A DNA stretch of 64,000 nucleotides from Incurvaria masculella (Eukaryota > Arthropoda > Insecta > Lepidoptera > Incurvariidae). The stretch's first letter is position 1, and every line of letters begins with the position of its first letter. Below are positions 30,927 through 41,425 of this stretch, one piece after another. The position numbers and the translations under genes are program-made. Location of the stretch: NCBI GenBank assembly GCA_946894095.1, contig OX335647.2:10000001-10064000 (forward strand), written 5' to 3'. Under the pieces are notes generated by a model. The model was not told the origin of the DNA and did no database searches. It saw only the letters and a program-made list of their open reading frames with translations.

Positions 30927-33900
30927 CTGCAAAGAGAATCACCTTTGAATATTGATTCATATCGTCTCTGATTTTAAGAACGAGTTACAGATTTAAAAAC
31001 AATAAGTTTTAGAATTTATACAAAAATTAGTTTATAATTAAGCCCTTATTAAGGGCAACTTTCAACTTCTGATCAACGGCGACCGTCAGAGACCACGTTT
31101 CACACCCGAACGTCATAACCAGAATATTAGTTCAATGAAAATAAGGTTACCACGTGTAGGTAACTTTTATGTAATTTGGTTGTCAGCCCCAGACAACCTG
31201 ACACAGAGGCTCAGGATGCGTGACCGTCCGACCGTGGTGGCTGGCCGTGGTTCATATTAGGTCCCCCTTTCTTACTAAGAAGTAGAGTTAGTACCATCAC
31301 ATTAAATTAAAGATGGGTCGAAGCGATTAAAAAGCAAGGCGCTAGTTCCCATGACATGACTAGCTCCTTCAGGAATGCAGTTCGTTGGTCTAATATCATG
31401 ACAGGTGTGGTAATAGCCATTCATGTCCAGTCACTTAACAGTGACTCTTTTCAATTACTATCCATATCGTTGGCAAGTCAAACAAATGTGAAATTGATAT
31501 TGGATGTTGAATTTAAGGTGGCCCTTCCCGTCGGGACAAACTCATTCGCAGGCATGGTACAAATCCGTGCTATTGCGCTCTGGGACCTTCTTTGTTTCAA
31601 ATAAAAAGACAGGCTCTGTGATAAGGAGCATGCAACATGTCCACAAAGCAGATAATGCGCATAGTGTTTGATTTGATATGATTCACTAAATTTTTTATTA
31701 CAAAACGACTTATAGCAGTAAAAGTAAATCATGACCGCTGTAGTCAAAAATCAAACAAAAACCTAATTGATTAAAAATATCCATGAAATAAGCTAGGTCT
31801 GATGACTAATATTTTTAAGATGTTTTTATTTTATCGTTGAGTAATCCGCCTGCAAAGTTATTTTACAAAACATGCGAAAAAATCGAACTTTAGGAAAACC
31901 AAACAATATTTTACAATGCCAATGGTCATCGGACATCGAAGTCGATCAAATAAAGTTGTTCAAAACAATTTTGGATCTCTGACAAGAAATATGCGGATGA
32001 TCTTCTTTCCACGTTTGTATGGGGACTTGAGCGGGAAGGCCCACCTTAACAGAAGCATATAATAATTAGACTTACTGCTCGAAAATGATGCAGCAGCAGC
32101 AACAAATGACTGAGGCGGTGCACTCGGTGCTGTATAGACTCCATTGCTCGCAACACTGGATGGAGCAATGCTTCCAGGGTTCGTAACTCCAGGAGTAGAA
32201 TAGTTTCCTTGAGACGTATCACTGGGAGCGGCATAGTTTCCAGGGTTCACCATTGGGACTCCGGACAGGAAAGGCGGTGGGGGGTGCTGTTGAGATGGCT
32301 CCCCAGGCAGACCGGACCCCTGGTAGCTGGGCACTTGACTAACTGGTTGATTGTCACTTAACCTCAAATTTTGTATTCCTGAGGCAACATTTGGTTGAGA
32401 ACTGGGTACTTGAGATGATGGAATCTAAAACAAACATTATTATAAACAAACACATATGGCATAATTTTATCATATAAAAAGATTTTCAATGGGGACGATC
32501 AAAGTTTGAAAAGTTATAGCCCCATTTTGTTCAAGGAACATCTGTCAAGGGGCAATGACCAAAATAATACGAAATGGATGATTATAATACTTCATACACA
32601 TAATTCTTCTCTTTCATGGAATGTTATATGTATGTATGTTTAATCGACCGTGAAGCAAGGACGCATTAATTGGAGAAAGAGCCCAATAAAAAGAACTACT
32701 TTACAAATATACTGCAAGGCTGGACCCGAACCAGCAAAACATACCTTTTGCGGGTATTGCATCTGTCAATTTTGCCCCCGGCTGTATACATATAATTTGG
32801 AATTCTCCTGTAGAATTTGAAATTATGGGTATAAGCGGGTAGCGGAATTAGTAGACCCGGCTATAGTACTACTGACCGGCTTACTTGACCAACCTTGCAG
32901 TATATTCATACAGTATTTTTTTTTGCAATTTTTCTTTCATTATCTTTAAGGAATGTAGGACACTCACGGTTGATTCTGTATTCATATCAAATTCGTAAGA
33001 TTAAGAAGTTACATGGATGTGTTCTGATCTACACATGTGATCTATTGTATTTATTTGTATTTGTTGGCAACATTAACCAACAAATATAACATTTTTGTAT
33101 ATTGCAATATTATAATGTGATTATGGCTGTTATACATATTTCTTTAATTATATTAAACAAGTGTTCTAAGCAGTTACGTCTTCCACATTATCATACCACG
33201 CCTCAATGTCATCGAGCTACAATTACGAACTCCTACAGTATTTAATGTATTGGTCACATGACAAAGAAATGCCGTTCTTTAAAAGTTTAAGAGTGCCCCT
33301 GTAAATGTAACTAAAAATGCTCTACATATACCTTCCTCTTTTTTTTCTATTTATTCAGACAATCAAACTCACCGAAGCAGACACAGGTGATGGGAACTGA
33401 ATAGTTTTATGCTCTGGAAAACTTCTAATCGGAATCCTATGCAGGTAACCGTAACCAATTCCGCAGCCCATGCTTCCCTCACCACCCCATTGGAGATTTG
33501 GTGTGATGGTGACCTCACGGCACGAGTCCTCACTCGTGTTGTACACGTACAGCTTGAGCGGGCGACCCTCGTTGTGTTCAATGAGAGTGAATAGGTCCTC
33601 CGACTCATTCATCACTGAGTCCGCTCCGATTATGTAGTCACTGAAGGGCTTCAGGCCTGCCATCTCTGCCGGGGAGGATGGATGGACCTCCTGGAATTAC
33701 AGCAGATTTTGTTTACATTGCAAACAGTTGTGCCAAGGAGCCACTGCCCTTTCACTATTTCTTTACCAAAATTATTTTTTAAAGCTTAGCTTGGCCTGTC
33801 GCGCGGGAGCCTTGAACATAAGGTTACTTAGATAAACACGATTTTATGCCTCATCCCGCTACTAAGACTACATTTAAAAATCAATATAGGAGGAAACATT

Positions 33901-34567
33901 TTGTTATGTCAATCAATAACTACCCCGGCGTAATAAAGCATTTACACATGCTCAGTCCTGTCAAATACTGCTAACTCTCTGATAAAAAGAGGGAGGATAA
34001 ACACAATGCGCTTATGTGACTATTAATAGCCCACTAATGTGTAGTCATATGATTATCAAACAAGTATTTTACGTATTGTGTATCTGATTGTGGGGTCCAA
34101 TGGTAAACATAATTAAGCATAGATATACAACAGAGGAACTAACCAGTATATGCCAAACATTCTCGTTAGCTCCCTCGAAGGAGCAGAAGCGGATGCTTAC
34201 GCCGAGTAGGCCTTGACCACCCCATGACGCGCTTGGGGTTATGTTGACTTCGCGCACCTGCTGAGTTTTGCTGCTGTATACAAGCATTTTTATTTTCGTC
34301 TCAACGTGTTTTTTGAGGAGCTCCTTTAACGTGTCGTTATCCTGGTCCAGTCTAGTGTTCTCTATTGCCACTATGAAGTCGAAGAATGCTTCAAGCCCAG
34401 CGATTTGGCCAGGCGAGCCGTCCTGAACCTAGAAACATAAATTTGTTTGTAAAGAAGCACCAAACAAAATAAAAAACATTAGTCTAGTATCATGCCCTGC
34501 TCACCCGAAGAACATGGTAACCCTCTGAGCCGCCCCCGGGTACCTCAGTACTGTGGGACGTCCCCAT
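30547..34567 (-). CDS. GORASP2: Golgi reassembly-stacking protein (GRASP55/65 family), 5 exons
   Basis: Coding exons in transcript order: 34567-34505, 34428-34144, 33690-33373, 32424-32076, 30926-30547. They total 1395 nt, 464 codons plus stop, in frame throughout. GRASP proteins tether Golgi cisternae by trans-oligomerisation of the N-terminal GRASP region (two PDZ-like folds) and act in unconventional secretion. The start is M-G-T-S-H-S: Gly-2 is the expected myristoylation site. PDZ1 is about residues 15-105 ([33 protein letters not shown]), PDZ2 about 118-208 ([39 protein letters not shown]). Residues 209-464 are the Pro/Ser/Gln-rich tail typical of the family. Insects usually carry one gene for the two vertebrate paralogs, so GORASP1 versus 2 is not meaningful here. 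Minus-strand AATAAA at 30429-30424. Confidence 0.95.
31043..31120 (-). pseudogene. Short RTE-type LINE relic in GRASP intron 4
   Basis: GGCAACTTTCAACTTCTGAT and CACGTTTCACACCCG..CGTCATAACC match the relic at 4848-4915; the minus strand reads [15 protein letters not shown]. Only the C-terminal motif survives. Confidence 0.75.
31340..31445 (-). repeat. Dispersed repeat family D copy, reversed
   Basis: GCTCCTTCAGGAATGCAG, TCTAATATCATGACAGG and ATAGCCATTCATGTCCAGTC are the reverse complement of family D words. Confidence 0.6.
31513..32049 (+). mobile_element. TTAA-bounded non-autonomous DNA transposon, copy 5 (537 bp, diverged)
   Basis: TTAAGGTGGCCCTTCCCGTC at the left and CGGGAAGGCCCACCTTAA at the right. 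More mutated than the other copies and slightly shorter. It lies in GRASP intron 4 and ends 26 bp from the exon 4 boundary. Confidence 0.9.
32076..32424 (-). CDS. GORASP2: GRASP exon 4 (Pro/Ser/Gln-rich linker)
   Basis: Acceptor TGTTTTAG, donor GTAAGT at 32075-32070, phase 1 out. Encodes a low-complexity tail with repeated NPGNY/NPGSI-like segments and PPP runs. The frame stays open into the adjacent transposon (31513-32049), but the donor ends the exon 26 bp before it. Confidence 0.88.
32640..32865. mobile_element. SINE-like repeat in GRASP intron 3
   Basis: ACTGCAAGGCTGGACCCGAACCAGCA and TTGCGGGTATTGC match 54756-54960. The minus strand contains GCTGGTTCGGGTCCAGCC, close to a tRNA box B, suggesting a tRNA-derived origin. 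GCATTAATTGGAGAAAGAGC and GTATACATATAATTTGGAAT extend the match on both sides. Confidence 0.7.
33373..33690 (-). CDS. GORASP2: GRASP exon 3 (second PDZ-like domain, residues 117-222)
   Basis: Acceptor TAATTCCAG, donor GTGAGT, phase 0 both sides. Encodes [19 protein letters not shown] and [13 protein letters not shown], nearly invariant across animals. A methionine inside the exon is not the start, since exons 1-2 are intact. Confidence 0.96.
34144..34428 (-). CDS. GORASP2: GRASP exon 2 (first PDZ-like domain, residues 22-116)
   Basis: Acceptor TGTTTCTAG, donor GTTAGT, both phase 0. Encodes [19 protein letters not shown] through ENVWHIL. The [14 protein letters not shown] motif is the core of the first GRASP PDZ. 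Confidence 0.95.
34505..34567 (-). CDS. GORASP2: GRASP exon 1 (residues 1-21)
   Basis: Short exon with 21 codons: ATG at 34567-34565, then [20 protein letters not shown], and donor GTGAGC. It matches the family N-terminus (G-S-S-x-S... [12 protein letters not shown]). The ATG context reads CGCGATATGGGG; any 5' UTR lies at higher coordinates. Confidence 0.92.
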
Positions 34568-35037
34568 ATCGCGATTTTGCACAAACTTCGCCCAATTACA
34601 ATATCTGATTTTTCTCAATTTTCGTGACTGACTTGGCAAACTTTGACAGATAAATTACGTGGCAATCAAGGAGCAGTGTTACCATTTAAAAATTATGAAT
34701 ATTAGCTAAGCAAGTAGCTCAAAACATGCCAAATTGCCAAACCAAAATTTGGGTGAGCTTCACCTGCTGATGACCAGCTATAACATCGTATCTGGCAGCT
34801 AGAGCAAGTTAAAGAAACTGCTTACCTAGAAGAGAACGTTTTAACTCGAAAGCTCCAATTAAAAAACAAGCTGGTCATTTAAGGAAATTAATAATAATAT
34901 TGCAGAAGATACCTCAATGCCATCTATTATATTTATGTGACGCAATGTTTAATGTAAAAACGACTATCTAACTATTACGTATATAAAGATGATTTTATTT
35001 AACCTTAACCCGCTAGACGCGACAAGTCACTAGCAGG
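34568..35037. other. GRASP upstream region
   Basis: Immediately 5' of the GRASP start codon (minus strand). Moderately AT-rich; likely holds promoter and 5' UTR. No motif identified. Confidence 0.4.
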
Positions 35038-35156
35038 TGTATTCAGAGTGGGCGGACTAAATTTAATCAGCCGGATTAAACCGGTTTTTGTAGGTATGTT
35101 TAGTCCGGTGCTAATGGTAAAATGAAATTTTCACAGGTCCTCTCTGAATACGACTT
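35038..35156. mobile_element. GTCGTATTCAGAGAG-type MITE copy
   Basis: GTATTCAGAGTGGGCGGACT, ACCGGTTTTTGTAGG, TTAGTCCGGTGCTAA and CCTCTCTGAATACGACT. Terminal inverted repeat present on both sides. Confidence 0.8.
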
Positions 35157-35799
35157 TAAAAATATGTAATTTAGCATCTTTAGCTCACAAATACGTGCTC
35201 ACACATTTCACAACCACTTATGTCCAAACTGTATGAACAAATATTAATATTAACCACATAACTTGCCTTCATTTGAATGTGTTTTAGATGACTTGCAGTT
35301 TTTGTTATTCTCTGAGTCTTCATTTACCATTTTGGTTTAGTATTTAGTTTGAATTGTTTTGTATAATTACTGTGATCTTTTTTGTATTACCAAACTTTTT
35401 GTAATCAAGTCTTTTTTATTACTATTGCCCTCCTAGCAAGCTTTCAGGGCAATGTCGTAACTGTCTCTGAGCATCTGGACCCATTGCAACATTTCCAAAT
35501 ACGTAGATTTGCAGCGCTTTATTGAATCCATGGCCAATATTGCATCGCATTAACTGGGGATCGTAACCGTTGCAGAAGGTTTTTTTTTTCACTGGCACAA
35601 CTATTTCTTCTTTACAAATCACAGATAAGACCGGTGATAGCATATTATAGCCAAATTTGGGAAAATAGTCCCCAGTACGTGCTGGCGTCCTTTTTTTTAT
35701 GTGACTGGACATGGATGGCTAATACCACAGTCCTTGGACTCAATACAAAGCCGAGCGTTTTGTCTTGTTGGTGACCCACTACTCACCGATAGTCTGGAT

Positions 35800-36110
35800 G
35801 CGGTAAATCTCCCTTTGCCACAGACGGTCTTATAGGTTCTACTGGTACTATTATGGACGTTGCTCTGCGGAACTCATTCCTCCCCATTTAACTTATATCC
35901 GGAGTACCCGCCGCAGAGAATCAAGAGCACTCCTTTTTAGTTGAAATTTAGCTATTGAGAACGAACCGTTTCTAAAATTAATTTGTCTGCCACCGCTAGA
36001 ATATGGATCTGTCTGCCGGTGGATGTCTTTCCTCATATCTATAAACTGGGAGTCTTCAAACGTAATTTAAACAAGCTTTATAGTTCAGCGATAGTCCACA
36101 ATTCAGCTGG
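35800..36110 (+). pseudogene. LINE 3' end relic with RT C-terminus
   Basis: In shifting frames the plus strand reads RIWICLPVDVFPHIYKLGVF and KRNLNKLY, matching the jockey/R1-like C-terminal pattern RxWNxLPxxVFPxxYNLGxFKxxVNxxL. Multiple stops and frameshifts; dead. Confidence 0.75.
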
Positions 36111-36204
36111 TATGGTGCCTCGCTGAGCATGGTTTCGCGAGGTGAGGTGGATGCGGTTTTTCTGAGTACATTTGGTCTCTTAGCACAGCCACTATATAAA
36201 AGCT

Positions 36205-36265
36205 TTACTCAGAGCGGACAGACTAAACCAGTTTTTGCATGGTTAGTCCGGTGCTAATCTCGTAC
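36205..36265. mobile_element. Partial GTCGTATTCAGAGAG-type MITE
   Basis: CTCAGAGCGGACAGACTAAA, CCAGTTTTTGCATGG, TTAGTCCGGTGCTAATCTCG. The right terminus is missing. Confidence 0.65.
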
Positions 36266-36990
36266 TAAGTTACGATTTTTTTTCCGAAACATAGAACTAA
36301 AGAGAAATAAAGTAGTGTATAAAAGGAGCACAAAAAAGCAAGTCCTAGCGCCCCTGATATACGAGTCGCTCGTTTGGTCCCATTCTATGACTCGTAATGA
36401 ATGATTAGAAATATACTTTAAACTTATGCCTTAAGTCATCCCAAAACTAAATGAAAGTGATCTAAATTTAACCTTTTCATGTGAACGCCTTGAGCACAGG
36501 GGCGCGTGGGTTGGTGTACCCCTGGCAAAATAGCAGCAAGCGGCCAACTATGGTCACACCATTGACTTATATATTACTTCGTAAGGACCCGGTCAACGCG
36601 CACGAATAATGGCACCAGTACGTTGGCCCTAAAATATTCGTTTTAGGGCCAACGCGACTCAGTCGTCTGTGGACCACTGCAGAGTGATGTTGAGTCGTGA
36701 AAATGCCCTTGTTGCGTAGTAAAAGGATGCATAAAAAACGATACGAAAGTTACAAAGACACATGTAATAACGTATCATAGATAAGTAAACTCAGATAATA
36801 TTTTTTTCTGTTTAACAATTGAATAATTGCATTTTCAATTGATAATTTAATTAACTACCAAACTTCATAAGCGGGCAAGTGACGCCATGCCGCGCGTCGC
36901 ACGTGTAGGTGAATTAACCTTGTACGGGCGTCCTTTTTCTTTCTGGTTTTTTTTGAAGTGGATATGAGTATGAGTGGGTAATCAAAGATT
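36266..36990. other. Intergenic stretch with a short perfect hairpin
   Basis: No gene. At 36621-36654 CGTTGGCCCTAAAA, a 6-base loop and the exact reverse complement form a stem of 14 pairs. Confidence 0.6.
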
Positions 36991-36994
36991 TTTT

Positions 36995-38013
36995 TTAATG
37001 TGATCTATCATGTGACCACTCGAAGTAAACGTCCCGACCTGATCTACTTGCCTGTTATGTCAAAATTAGTTTTCGTTATATTTTGGGAAACACTGGTCAT
37101 AGACCTATCATGCGACCACTCAATGTAATCGTCCCGACCTGATCTACTTGCCTGTCATGTCAAAATTTGTTTTCGTTATATCTTGGGAAACACTGATCGT
37201 AGACCCATCATGCGACCACTCAAAGTAAACGTCCCGACCTGATCTACCTGCCTGTCATGTCAAAATTTGTTTTCGTTATATCTTGGGAAACACTGGTCGT
37301 AGACCCATCATGCGACCACTCAAAGTAAACGTCCCGACCTGATCTACCTGCCTGTCATGTCAAATTTTGTTTTCGTTATATCTTGGGAAACACTGGTCGT
37401 AGACCCATCATGCGACCACTCAAAGTAAACGTCCCGACCTGATCTACCTGCCTGTCATGTCAAAATTTGTTTTCGCTATATCTTGGGAAACACTGGTCGT
37501 AGACCCACCATGCGACCACTCAAAATAAACGCCCCGACCTGATCCATCTGCCTGTCATGTGTTTCCCAAGATATAACAAAAACAAATTTTGACATTCCAG
37601 ATAGTTAGATCAGGTCGGGGCGTTTACTTTGAGTGGTCGCATGATGGGTCTACGATCAGTGTTTCCCAAGATATAACGAAAACAAATTTTGACATGACAG
37701 GCAGGTAGATCAGGTCCGGACGTTTACTTTGAGTGGTCGCATGATGGGTCTACGATCAGTGTTTCACAAGATACAACGAGAACAAATTTTGCCATGACAG
37801 GCAGGTAGATCAGGTCGGGACGTTTACTTTGAGTGGTCGCATGATGGGTCTACGACCAGTGTTTCCCAAGATATAACGAAAACAAATTTTGACATGACAG
37901 GCAGATAGATCAGGTCGGGACCTTTACTTCGAGTGGTCGCATAATGGGTCTACGACCAGTGTTTCCCTAGATATAACGAAAACAAATTTTGACATGACAG
38001 GCAGTTAGATCCA
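36995..38013. repeat. Palindromic array of 100-bp tandem repeats
   Basis: Left arm: unit starts CATGYGACCACTC at 37009, 37109, 37209, 37309, 37409 and 37509, an exact 100-bp period. At about 37560 the orientation flips. Right arm: the inverted word AGTGGTCGCAT at 37632, 37732, 37832 and 37932, again exactly 100 bp apart. Each unit holds CCCGACCTGATCTACCTGCC, TGTCATGTCAAAATTTG and CTTGGGAAACACTGGTCGTA. Units are about 95% alike. No coding frame. Confidence 0.95.
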
Positions 38014-38384
38014 GACCAAGCAGGTACAAGAGAAAATTCAAATTGTATTTAACTTGAATACCTTGAAATTACAAAAAACATTTTTCATTCATAAAAGTTA
38101 AAAGAACTTAAAAGTTTAAATTAAAAAGAAAACATTTAAGGACGCAGGTACAAGGTTACATCCTTAGACCTAATGCAACATGGCGGCGAGTTGTCAACAC
38201 GACTTTGACACGGCGCTCACGTAGTTCTTCCGAGTTTGGATAGATGGCGCTACTTTTTGCTTGTATGGAGAAGATTTGTTTCAATTCTATATAAGGGCGT
38301 ATCCTTACCTTTGAAATCATTGGGTCACACTGTCAATGATATTTTTGGATGGTTTGGAATATTTTTGGATGGTTTGGATGGTTC

Positions 38385-39115
38385 TGAGGGGAGCAACACG
38401 AGAAGTTCTCGTATGAGAAGCTGTAAAATTCTATGTAAAAAAAAAGATTTATTTTTCTAAATAGACTTTGACAGCAGCGAACACGAGAACTTGATAAACC
38501 CGCTGCGGCTCTGATAAACCCAACGGGTCACAAAAAGACACTAGTGACTCCCAAATAGGAGACCAGCAGGGGTCTACCGGGAAGCGAAGACGACAAGTTC
38601 TCACAACGAATACCTGCAAGAAGCTGTAATTTATTCGTTATGAGAACTTCTCTTGTTCGGTTGATAAATGCCTAAGCAGGGGGTCGGCAACGTGACACGC
38701 CGTGATTTCATCATGCGAGTCATCTGGCGCTCTCGCTCCTCGGTGCTCCCGAGCGCCTTTTTTACTACTTTTTATCGAATTTATATCTCTAGTCCGAGTA
38801 AAATTGGTCGGTAAGTTGTATTATATGTATGTGTACTGGTACTTATTTAAGTTTAAAAACACCTGACGAGATGTTATTGAGTGACCGGTGAGACACAGAA
38901 CTTTCATCGTGGCTTTAATTTTACAACTACGAAACATTTCTGACTCACCAGCGACTTACAGGTGAGAATCTCTGAGTAGACCCGCTGGGGGTGCACGCAG
39001 AAAGCCAACACGGGAAGTTCTCGCGTGAGAAGCTGTAAAACTGGATGTAGAAAAAAGATGCCTACTTTTTTTTCAATATAGCGGATGACATCTCGCAAGC
39101 TACTCACCGACGCGT
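38385..39115. repeat. Cluster of 'AACACGAGAAGTTCTCG' repeat copies
   Basis: AACACGAGAAGTTCTCGTAT..GAGAAGCTGTAAAA at 38395, a reversed/rearranged version at 38590-38665 (GACAAGTTCTCACAACG..AGAAGCTGTAA..ATGAGAACTTCTC) and AACACGGGAAGTTCTCGCGT GAGAAGCTGTAAAA at 39010. A small element with an internal palindrome (GAGAAGTTCTC). Confidence 0.7.
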
Positions 39116-40575
39116 AAGTAAGATTCAAGAGTGCATACACTGGTCCTATTTTATCTACAATTTGATGGTATATTTATAAAAAATGGATTCAAAGTTGATC
39201 GATTGCTTAGAGCATTTAGGACGGGAGACGCCATCGGTGGGCTAACCCCTCTGCCAAAAGCATAGGCTCGGCGGGCATACGTTTTATATAAAACTAGTTT
39301 CTCCGTACATTTTACTAGACTCGATCCACCTTGCGTGCGCGAAACGCTTCAGACAAAAATACCGAGTTGTAGTGTGTTTCGGTTCAAAAATAGATCAGGA
39401 ACATTAAGTTTACAAAAAGACAATGTGACCTTTCACCAGTAAGTATTTTTGAGTCTCAAAGTAATGTAATTGAGTGTAAAACACAATAAAACCTGTTCGA
39501 TATCAACCATTTGCCTACCAACCGATTGGTAGATCGATCTGCGCACTCGTTGACTCATTGCTATGCTGCACTGGACTAGTCGGCCCGATAGCCTGCTGCT
39601 CCTGACCATAGACAATATGGAGTGGGTGAATAGTGATGTTCACCAAATATAGATTTCGGGAGATTGTCGATTTATTAAAGACAATTAATCAATTCTTATT
39701 TTCTCAATGCTACCTAGACTATTATTTTATTAGTGGAATAAAATGGAAATTTTACAATGACAATAAGTGAATTATTCAATATTATTACAATATTATTTAA
39801 GAAATGGGATCATTCATTAATAATGTTGTTCTTTATCATATATCAAGTGTTAATAAGGGCATTTACTTCTAAAATATACACGTAGAAAGTGGGTTCCGTA
39901 AGGGTGAAATATAGGACAAAATAGAAGTAAACTTAAACCGTTATGTATATGTACTGTGTGTGTCTGTGATGCAGTGCCATTTAATGAACTTTTTTATTTG
40001 CTTCTTAGCGTTTTTAGATCCGTACAGGCGACAATTGTGGGCAAAATCTTGCAATAATCATGATACCTGGGTACCAAAACGAACAAGCACAATGGTGTTC
40101 TGAACATTTTGATAAATCTGCAATCCAAATTCTATCTAATCATAAAAGAAGATTACACGTTAATGCTGTACCCAATTGTAATTTCTAGCAAGAAGTTAGT
40201 ACCTACTCAAACTTTAAATAAACATATTTGTCTCTGTTAATTATATCTTTTATCTAGTTTAGCTGCACACAAATTGAACTTCTTCGTATCTCGCCTGGTT
40301 CTCTAGGCTGGAATGTATTTTATTTAATAACTACATAATATATTACCGGAACTTTATGATTGATATCATAACTATTATCATCACACTATATACCCTAAGG
40401 TACTAGGTGACATGCTAGAATCTCCCGCATATTTGAGCATGCCTGCATTGAGCTGAACATATAAAAGGGTCAATTCAATTTCAGCGTCGACCAACTTTCA
40501 TTCTATAGGATTGTACCAACCCGGCCGGGGGTCACTGGCAACCCGGCCAGAGTTGACCTGGAGGTGCCAGTGACT
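39116..40575. other. AT-rich intergenic stretch
   Basis: No gene or clear repeat recognised. The minus ORF at 39433-39615 shows no domain. Confidence 0.45.
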
Positions 40576-40672
40576 TTTTTTATGTAAAGCGCGGCCAGGA
40601 CCTCTTAAGGTGCCTGACGACGCCCATGAGCTTTCGAACTTTTAAGGGGGCTGCGAAAATTTTGTCAATAAT
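40576..40672 (-). mobile_element. LINE 3' end fragment
   Basis: AAAGCGCGGCCAGGACCTCT, GGTGCCTGACGACGCCCATG and GGGGGCTGCGAAAATTTTGT: reverse complement of the tail at 55830-55920. Confidence 0.7.
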
Positions 40673-40884
40673 AATTTTGAATTGGCTAAGACTGTAATGA
40701 GTAAATATACTAATACGAGAATTTCATTTCTTTCCAAAAAAATTAATCCGCAAAAATGTATTCGACACATGTATACCAAATTAATTCATTTTAAAAACCA
40801 ATAAGTCTCGTTACCCAACATAGCACCCATAAAAGAGCCTATCAATTCCCTACACTACGGGCGATAACTGTTTCCATGCTCTTA

Positions 40885-41011
40885 CTGTCGTATTCAGAGA
40901 GGGTGGACTAACTTTGGCACCCGTATTAAGGTCGGACAAAACGGGTGTTTGTATGGTAAGTCCGGTGCGAACATCGTCTAAGTTTTGACAGCTTCTCTCT
41001 GAATACGACTG
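40885..41011. mobile_element. GTCGTATTCAGAGAG MITE inserted in repeat E, TTA target duplication
   Basis: TIRs CTGTCGTATTCAGAGAG and CTCTCTGAATACGACTG; flanked by TTA on both sides. Removing it rejoins CTCTTA to ATATTTTAATAGG, matching CTCTTAATGTTTTACTAGG in repeat E copy 2. TTA/TAA duplications are typical of PIF/Harbinger-type elements. Confidence 0.88.
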
Positions 41012-41132
41012 TTAATATTTTAATAGGTTTTTGAAATTTTGTTTTCTGAAATATATTGTAGAAATCCACGTCTGTATGTTTTATTTTTATTAGGTATATA
41101 TTATTAGGTATATTAGGTATAGGTATTTTTGT

Positions 41133-41172
41133 AAAGGTATATGAAAAAAAAAATATTTTTTCATATACCTTT
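41133..41172. repeat. Perfect AT-rich palindrome
   Basis: AAAGGTATATGAAAAAA and TTTTTTCATATACCTTT around a short A/T centre: about 17-bp arms. It follows a short ATTAGGTAT tandem (41090-41125). Confidence 0.9.
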
Positions 41173-41425
41173 TAGATTGGAAAATATTGGCTAATAAATA
41201 ATGGAAAAAGTTGTCCTTTTTACGTTCATTTCCGATTTAGTTTTACTGAAAAATACCGATATTAAAAAAAACATAAAAAATATATTAAAATCTGACAACG
41301 TTTAAGGATTGGAAAACGTTAGGGCCCGGAAGACGATTGGGCTATTTTAATGGCAGTCGTCGTGCAAAGTTGTCCTTTGGCCAATGGACTAAGAATGTAT
41401 CTTTTGAATTTTTCAAATCTTAGAT

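Larger units (their letters stand above)
40835..41425 (+). repeat. Interspersed repeat family E, copy 1 (with nested MITE)
   Basis: CCTATCAATTCCCTACAC, GGGCGATAACTGTTTCCATG, then, after the nested MITE, TAGGTTTTTGAAATTTTG, TGAAATATATTG and near the end GGCAGTCGTCGTGCAAAGTT, GGCCAATGGACTAAGAA. Copies 2 and 3 are at 46540-46925 and 48125-48545. Confidence 0.8.

Noticed and set aside
36995..38013. CRISPR array
   Set aside because: Regular 100-bp units, but there are no unique spacers, the units are contiguous and invert midway, and the genome is an animal's.
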